Shown here: piece by piece, positions 6,673 to 10,068 of the stretch
Layout: the number at the start of each line of letters is the position of its first letter
How positions within the stretch are numbered: the stretch's first letter is position 1
Origin: Flavipsychrobacter sp.
GTDB lineage: Bacteria > Bacteroidota > Bacteroidia > Chitinophagales > Chitinophagaceae
DNA: 10,068 bases
NCBI GenBank assembly: GCA_021156265.1
Contig: JAJNBR010000090.1
Span: forward strand, 1-10,068
Direction of reading: 5' to 3'
Notes under the pieces: model-generated
The model's database searches: none
Seen by the model: the letters and a program-made list of their open reading frames with translations, nothing else
Told to the model about the DNA's origin: nothing
Program-made: the position numbers and the translations under genes

Positions 6673-6676
6673 CCAC

Positions 6677-7591
6677 ATGTCAATCAAGGTTTCTTCGCTC
6701 ACTAAGGTTTATGGTACACAAAGGGCGGTAGACGGTATATCTTTCGAACTGAAAAAAGGCGAAATAGTAGGTTTTCTCGGACCGAACGGCGCAGGTAAGT
6801 CCACTACCATGAAAATGGTGACGGGTTATTTGCCTCCAACATCGGGCACTGCGCAGGTTTGTGGCTTCGACATAGAGAAGGAACCGATGGAGGTGCGAAA
6901 AAGGGTAGGCTATTTACCGGAAGCCAACCCGCTGTACTACGATATGTATGTGCGCGAATACCTCGAATTCAGCGCGGGTATACACCAGCTGGGTAAAGAG
7001 GCCAAAACGAGGATCGAGGAGATGATAAGCCGCACCGGCCTGGGGAAAGAAGCACATAAAAAGATCGGCATGCTATCGAAAGGGTACAAGCAAAGGGTAG
7101 GGTTGGCACAAGCCATGCTGCACGACCCGGAAGTGCTGATACTCGATGAACCTACATCGGGCCTTGACCCCAACCAGATAGTAGAGATACGCGACCTGAT
7201 AACAAGCATAGGCAAAGAAAAGACGGTACTATTGTCAACGCATATCATGCAGGAAGTGCAGGCTATGTGCAGCCGCGTTATCATTATCAGCAGCGGAAAA
7301 ATAGTGGCCGACGACTCTATAGATAAGCTGCAGCAAAGCAACAATAAGCAAGGCGCAGTGATCGTTTCATTCGATTCGAAAGTAAACGAGCAACTCTTTA
7401 AGCAGCTGAAAAATCTGCAGCGCTACGAAAGCCAGGGCCAGAATAGCTGGAAGTTCTATACCAACAAACCAGACGAGCTTCGGAGGGAAGTAATGCAGCT
7501 GTCATTGCAGCATGATATCAGCATCAGCTCTATGCAGACGGAAACACAATCGCTGGAGGATGTGTTCCGCACACTCACCAAACAGCCTTAA
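6677..7591 (+). CDS. gldA: ABC transporter ATP-binding protein, GldA type
   Basis: Cytoplasmic ATPase subunit of an ABC transporter, most similar by eye to GldA, which works with GldF and GldG in gliding-associated processes of Bacteroidota. Over 304 residues all ABC motifs are intact: Walker A GPNGAGKST (35-43), signature LSKGYKQRVG (133-142), Walker B VLILDEP (153-159), D-loop SGLD (161-164) and H-loop H189. The usual Q-loop Gln is replaced in GYLPEANPLYYDMYVREYL (78-96), a form I associate with GldA and drug-export ATPases of this branch. The C-terminal LEDVFRTLT segment is also typical. No permease gene is adjacent, as in organisms where gldA lies apart from gldFG. The stop overlaps the next ATG by one base. 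A non-gliding ABC-2 exporter role is possible. Confidence 0.85.
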   Translation: MSIKVSSLTKVYGTQRAVDGISFELKKGEIVGFLGPNGAGKSTTMKMVTGYLPPTSGTAQVCGFDIEKEPMEVRKRVGYLPEANPLYYDMYVREYLEFSAGIHQLGKEAKTRIEEMISRTGLGKEAHKKIGMLSKGYKQRVGLAQAMLHDPEVLILDEPTSGLDPNQIVEIRDLITSIGKEKTVLLSTHIMQEVQAMCSRVIIISSGKIVADDSIDKLQQSNNKQGAVIVSFDSKVNEQLFKQLKNLQRYESQGQNSWKFYTNKPDELRREVMQLSLQHDISISSMQTETQSLEDVFRTLTKQP

Positions 7592-8082
7592 TGACGCGTA
7601 TCGGTCTTATCTCTGACACGCATGGCTACCTGGATGATGCCGTGTTCCGGCATTTTGAAAACTGCGACGAAGTATGGCACGGAGGTGACTTTGGGCCGGA
7701 TGTTGCAGAACCATTAAAGGCATTCAAACCGCTCAGGGGCGTGTATGGCAATATTGACGGTTACGATATCCGTAGCGAGTTTCCTGAAAGACTGCGATGG
7801 AGATGCGAGGACGTTGACATTTGCATGATACATATAGGTGGTTATCCCGGCCGTTATGCTCCCTCCATTCGTAACGAATTATATATTAACCCGCCAAAGC
7901 TATTCATCTCGGGTCATTCACACATCCTGAAGATCATTTACGACGAGAAGATAAAATGCCTGCACATGAATCCCGGTGCCGCCGGCAAACATGGCTGGCA
8001 CAAGGTACGTACGCTGGTCAGGTTCGTAATAGATGGTGACCGGATAAAGGATTGCGAAGTAATAGAACTTGGAAAAAGATAG
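7591..8082 (+). CDS. YfcE/MJ0936-type metallophosphoesterase
   Basis: Small calcineurin-like phosphodiesterase (163 residues, the normal length for this branch), predicted to cleave phosphodiester or phosphomonoester bonds with two metal ions in the cytoplasm. Metal and active-site residues are all present: D9 and H11 in SDTHG, D33 in HGGDFG, N54 in YGNIDG, H81 in MIHIGG, H109 and H111 in SGHSH, and the NPGAAG turn (127-132). The physiological substrate is not predictable. It overlaps gldA by one base (TAATG), which suggests translational coupling, although a functional link between the two is not established. Its TAG stop lies inside the left arm of the downstream terminator. Confidence 0.93.
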   Translation: MTRIGLISDTHGYLDDAVFRHFENCDEVWHGGDFGPDVAEPLKAFKPLRGVYGNIDGYDIRSEFPERLRWRCEDVDICMIHIGGYPGRYAPSIRNELYINPPKLFISGHSHILKIIYDEKIKCLHMNPGAAGKHGWHKVRTLVRFVIDGDRIKDCEVIELGKR

Positions 8083-8106
8083 CCCCGCAACTGCGGGGCT
8101 ATCTTT
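8075..8106. terminator. Bidirectional intrinsic terminator between convergent genes
   Basis: A perfect 14-base stem pairs 8075-8088 (AAAGATAGCCCCGC) with 8093-8106 (GCGGGGCTATCTTT), with loop AACT. On the plus strand a T-rich tract ends the stem. On the minus strand the complementary arm is followed by TT, so T-runs exist in both directions. It ends the gldA-phosphoesterase unit and, two bases after its stop codon, the DUF4199 gene. Confidence 0.93.
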
Positions 8107-8108
8107 CT

Positions 8109-8651
8109 TTATGCATTGGCGGCTAAATCGGCCGGCTTTTTCTTCGATCTTAGTATCAGTGCTGTGATCAGTGATATGATAAGGCCGATAGGGAATGGTT
8201 CAAAAATGAATGCCCACAAGAAATTAGTTACAGGGTTATCGAATATTTTCATACCCCATTCCTTATCTTTTGCTGCTTTAGCTAACTCAGCCTGACTGGC
8301 ACCGTCTGCCTTCATTTTTTCAACCATATGCGCATAGTACTGCTCCATAATATTCGGCTCCGTATTATAATATATCACAAGCCATATGCCTGCATATATA
8401 GCGCTTGATATCAATGTGATCCAAAGCCCTATTTTAAATGCCCGCCCAAAGCTTACATAGCCATCACCAACATTGTTTTTATACGACTGGACTGCAAAAA
8501 ATATGACGCCGAGCGATAGAATCATCGTAGTGTACCCAACGGCCATACTTCTTTCCCAGCCGATCTGTTCCCTGAAAATGGAAGAGAGTATCATCATAAC
8601 AACGCAGATGGCTCCCGATATCAAACCAAAAACTCCAATTACTCGTTTCAT
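8109..8651 (-). CDS. DUF4199 family membrane protein
   Basis: The 180-residue product matches the DUF4199 pattern: four predicted membrane helices (about 4-24, 36-56, 72-94, 146-167) and a hydrophilic, Lys/Ala-rich loop of about 50 residues (95-145) between helices 3 and 4. The helix-2/3 linker with YKNNVGDGYVSFGRAFKIG is the most recognisable family segment. The family is common in Bacteroidota and has no assigned function, and no catalytic residues are evident. The ATG at 8651 is supported by a TACTTTG box 22 bases upstream. The upstream region shares a bipartite element with that of the neighbouring VOC gene, so joint control is likely. The gene ends at the bidirectional terminator. Confidence 0.88.
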   Translation of the reverse strand: MKRVIGVFGLISGAICVVMMILSSIFREQIGWERSMAVGYTTMILSLGVIFFAVQSYKNNVGDGYVSFGRAFKIGLWITLISSAIYAGIWLVIYYNTEPNIMEQYYAHMVEKMKADGASQAELAKAAKDKEWGMKIFDNPVTNFLWAFIFEPFPIGLIISLITALILRSKKKPADLAANA

Positions 8652-8672
8652 AAGCTTTGTTTTATTTTTTCT

Positions 8673-8727
8673 GCAAAGTAGAGGTCAGTTGTCCGGAAAA
8701 GCCTCATACTTTAGGATGATTTGCCGG
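8673..8727 (-). promoter_or_regulatory. Promoter with repeated upstream element, copy A (DUF4199 gene)
   Basis: Plus-strand text: GCAAAGTAGAGGTCAG (8673-8688), a 16-base unrelated spacer, then CATACTTT, A, GGATGATTT, G, CCGG (8705-8727). Copy B at 9299-9352 matches 15 of 16 bases in the first block and 21 of 23 in the second, with a 15-base spacer. In gene direction the first block contains TACTTTG, a short -7 box. No -33 TTG is visible, and the second block sits where an activator would bind. Similarity is directly visible; activator binding is inferred. Confidence 0.65.
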
Positions 8728-8767
8728 AAACAGCCGGTTTTTCCACCTAAAGTGGGAGAATCCTTCT

Positions 8768-9283
8768 TTAGTACACCGTAATTCCGCTACCTATCTTATC
8801 GTATTCTTCATCGTTAGGCTCCCAAAGTTCTATGCGATTGCCCTCGGGATCCATGATATGTACAAACTTGCCATAGCCGGCACTTTCTACTGTATCTATG
8901 GGCTTAATGCCTTTCTGCTTCAATTCAGCCAGCAACTCGTCAAGATCACCCACCCGGTAGTTGATCATAAACTCTTTTTCAAAATACTTGGTTGTTTCCT
9001 TAAACGGAGCCCAAAGAGTAAATCCTTTTTTCGTGCTGTCACCGGCTTGCCTCCATTCAAAATTAGTTCCGTATTGGTCGGTGATGATACCGAGGTTTGA
9101 ATCGTACCACGCTTTTATAGCTTTGGGATCTTTGCATTTAAAGAATATGCCGCCAATGGCCTTTACGCCATACGGCTTTCTAAGTGCCTCCTTATTGTTA
9201 CCCAGTGCATAACCAGCAGCAAACGAGCCTGCGATAACACCACAGCCAAGAACTAAGCCGTAGATCTTTTGTATTGGTTTCAT
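8768..9283 (-). CDS. VOC (glyoxalase/dioxygenase-fold) protein with N-terminal membrane anchor
   Basis: Residues 40-156 form a vicinal-oxygen-chelate domain: AIGGIFFKCKDPKAIKAWYDSNLG at the start, YGTNFEWRQ (71-79), KEFMINYRVGDLDELLAEL (103-121) and the closing KFVHIMDPEGNRIELWEPND (139-158). H142 and E152 are plausible metal ligands of the second half. The reaction is unknown; the family covers lyases, isomerases, dioxygenases and resistance proteins. In front lies MKPIQK followed by a hydrophobic, Gly/Ala-rich segment (8-28), so the domain is probably tethered to, or exported across, the inner membrane. Related Bacteroidota VOC proteins I recall start directly at the domain. The ATG at 9283 is supported by a TACTTTG box 16 bases upstream. 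It shares upstream element B/A with the DUF4199 gene and follows the LuxR-type gene. Confidence 0.88.
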   Translation of the reverse strand: MKPIQKIYGLVLGCGVIAGSFAAGYALGNNKEALRKPYGVKAIGGIFFKCKDPKAIKAWYDSNLGIITDQYGTNFEWRQAGDSTKKGFTLWAPFKETTKYFEKEFMINYRVGDLDELLAELKQKGIKPIDTVESAGYGKFVHIMDPEGNRIELWEPNDEEYDKIGSGITVY

Positions 9284-9298
9284 AGATTTTCGTTTGGC

Positions 9299-9352
9299 GC
9301 AAAGTAGTGGTCAGCCAGAGAGAACCATTCATACTTTCGGATGATTTTCCGG
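9299..9352 (-). promoter_or_regulatory. Promoter with repeated upstream element, copy B (VOC gene)
   Basis: Plus-strand text: GCAAAGTAGTGGTCAG (9299-9314), 15 unrelated bases, then CATACTTT, C, GGATGATTT, T, CCGG (9330-9352). Beyond the element both copies continue with CAGC and a T-run, so the similarity extends a little further. It lies between the LuxR-type gene and the VOC gene, with the -7 box TACTTTG (minus strand) ending 16 bases before the VOC start. Confidence 0.65.
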
Positions 9353-9370
9353 CTGCAGCTCTTTTTGGGG

Positions 9371-9820
9371 CTAGGATAAGAGGTTTAACTCCTTCGCTTT
9401 AATAACGGCCTGCGTTCTCCGCCGGGCATCCAGTTTCAGCAGCAAGTTCGACACATGGGTTTTTACAGTGCTCAGCGACACATAGGTCCGATCGGCTATT
9501 TCTTGGTTACTGAGGCCTTCAGCCATAAGTTGTAATATCTGGTATTCGCGCTTGCTGATGCCCAGTTTCGTGAGTTGCTCGTCGGTAGCTACAACCGTCG
9601 GCACAACCGCCGGTACAATTACGGTCTTTTCTACGACCACCTCTTTTTTCTTCGTTAGTTTCCGGCCCGCTACAACACCCAGCGCTGTAAAAAGTGCCGC
9701 TACTATACCGCCATACACCTCTACAGCGTGGTCCCGGATCATAAATTTGTACTCCACCAGCTTCAAACCGATAGCCAATGCGGCCAGTAAAGCCCCGTAA
9801 AGAACCAGCTTCCATCTCAT
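9371..9820 (-). CDS. Membrane-tethered LuxR-type (GerE) transcriptional regulator without receiver
   Basis: Predicted DNA-binding regulator of 149 residues. The N-terminus has two membrane helices (about 3-22 and 35-52) joined by a short loop containing KFMIRDHAVEV. A Lys-rich and Val/Pro-rich linker (54-80) follows. Residues 84-148 are a complete LuxR/GerE helix-turn-helix: LGISKREYQILQLMAEGLSNQEIADRTYVSLSTVKTHVSNLLLKLDARRRTQA is the core, with recognition helix VSLSTVKTHVSNLLLKL. There is no phospho-receiver or autoinducer domain, which is unusual in size and layout: most LuxR proteins exceed 200 residues. How it is activated is unknown; release by proteolysis or signalling through the helices is possible. 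An exact TAnnTTTG box lies seven bases upstream of the start. It is adjacent to two genes with a shared upstream element and is the obvious candidate regulator. Confidence 0.9.
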   Translation of the reverse strand: MRWKLVLYGALLAALAIGLKLVEYKFMIRDHAVEVYGGIVAALFTALGVVAGRKLTKKKEVVVEKTVIVPAVVPTVVATDEQLTKLGISKREYQILQLMAEGLSNQEIADRTYVSLSTVKTHVSNLLLKLDARRRTQAVIKAKELNLLS

Positions 9821-9826
9821 TCGGCT

Positions 9827-9847
9827 GCAAAAATAAACCGTTTTTGC
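9827..9847 (-). promoter_or_regulatory. Hairpin plus -7 box upstream of the LuxR-type gene
   Basis: GCAAAAA (9827-9833) and TTTTTGC (9841-9847) form a perfect seven-base inverted repeat directly after the glutathione peroxidase stop codon. On the minus strand TATTTTTG (9835 to 9828), an exact TAnnTTTG, overlaps its distal arm. The stem has just two G/C pairs, so it is at best a weak terminator. The arrangement copies the terminator/promoter overlap at 2713-2743. Confidence 0.4.
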
Positions 9848-10068
9848 CTACACCAGGGCTACCTTTTTAATTTTGGCCGGGGCCACTGAAGGACCGAAAT
9901 AATGCGTCAGGACGCCATTTTCGTCTACTAAGTATTTGCCGAAGTTCCAATCGGGCTCATGGTCATTCCACCCATTCCTGCGGCTATTCGTCAACCACTG
10001 AAACACGGGGTTGGCATCGGGTTCCAGCACGCTTGATTTGGCTGCCAGCGGAAAGCTGATATGGTAGT
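9848..10068 (-). CDS. Glutathione peroxidase family protein, C-terminal part (runs off the window)
   Basis: Only the last 73 codons are present; the gene continues past 10068. The visible sequence, YHISFPLAAKSSV followed by LEPDANPVFQWLTNSRR and then DWNFGKYLVDENGVLTHYFGPSVAP, is characteristic of thioredoxin-fold glutathione/thioredoxin peroxidases. W and N of the WNFGKYLVD motif belong to the known catalytic tetrad. The reactive Cys or Sec and the Gln lie in the missing part. It is expected to reduce hydrogen peroxide or lipid peroxides, with thioredoxin as the likely reductant in bacteria of this group. An internal GTG at 10030 is in frame but lies mid-domain and is not a start. The LuxR-type gene begins 27 bases downstream of the stop. 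Confidence 0.93.
   Translation of the reverse strand, partial: YHISFPLAAKSSVLEPDANPVFQWLTNSRRNGWNDHEPDWNFGKYLVDENGVLTHYFGPSVAPAKIKKVALV

Noticed and set aside
8473..8781. Plus-strand open frame of 102 codons crossing the DUF4199 start and the intergenic region
   Set aside because: It runs antisense to a convincing membrane protein and through the repeated promoter element; no ribosome site or recognisable domain.
9230..9247. Lipobox (VLGC) in the VOC protein
   Set aside because: C14 is too close to the N-terminus, with only three hydrophobic residues before it, and the hydrophobic segment continues well past the cysteine, so an anchor is more likely.
9519..9830. Alternative minus-strand frame of 103 codons over the LuxR-type gene
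   Set aside because: It is a different frame of a complete GerE-domain gene and reads as low-complexity Gly/Arg/Cys sequence.
1..10068. tRNA, rRNA, CRISPR array, insertion sequence or prophage
   Set aside because: No cloverleaf-like or rRNA-like sequence, regular direct repeats, transposase, integrase or terminal inverted repeats were seen on reading both strands.

Overview
The window looks like chromosomal DNA of a Bacteroidota bacterium, most likely a Chitinophagales/Chitinophagaceae-type organism. This is an inference from gene content (a GldA-type ABC ATPase, DUF4199, Bacteroidota-type ThiL and KDO transferase, an EGF-like surface protein) and from promoters that carry a TAnnTTTG-like -7 box, mostly without a Shine-Dalgarno site. 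No rRNA, tRNA, CRISPR array, insertion sequence, integrase or phage gene was seen. Codon use looks uniform by eye. It reads as ordinary core genome with one unusual accessory-looking cluster at the right end.

Layout. Positions 96-1349 (+) encode the lipid A KDO transferase WaaA/KdtA, overlapping tail-to-tail with an acidic conserved protein of unknown function on the minus strand. A roughly 300-base divergent spacer (1859-2158) holds a cluster of nested inverted repeats. It is followed by a small basic conserved protein (2159-2656, +) and a hairpin terminator whose right arm also contains the next promoter. A tight operon follows on the plus strand: a TolC-like outer-membrane efflux protein, an inositol monophosphatase family phosphatase and thiamine-monophosphate kinase ThiL. 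Next is a predicted exported EGF-like protein (6095-6580) with a strong terminator. Then comes a translationally coupled pair, GldA-type ATPase plus YfcE-type metallophosphoesterase, closed by a bidirectional terminator at 8075-8106.

Right end (minus strand, read right to left): the C-terminal part of a glutathione peroxidase running off the window, a short LuxR-type DNA-binding protein with two N-terminal membrane helices and no receiver domain, a VOC/glyoxalase-fold protein with an N-terminal membrane anchor, and a four-helix DUF4199 membrane protein. The last two genes are preceded by near-identical bipartite upstream elements (9299-9352 and 8673-8727). The simplest reading is a small membrane-associated regulon in which the tethered LuxR protein, or another regulator, controls both genes through the repeated site. 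This cluster is the best candidate for an undescribed system. The evidence is sequence layout only.

Limits: family calls come from motif recognition without database searches. Promoter and operator calls are pattern-based. The first 95 bases may contain the end of an upstream gene that cannot be identified.
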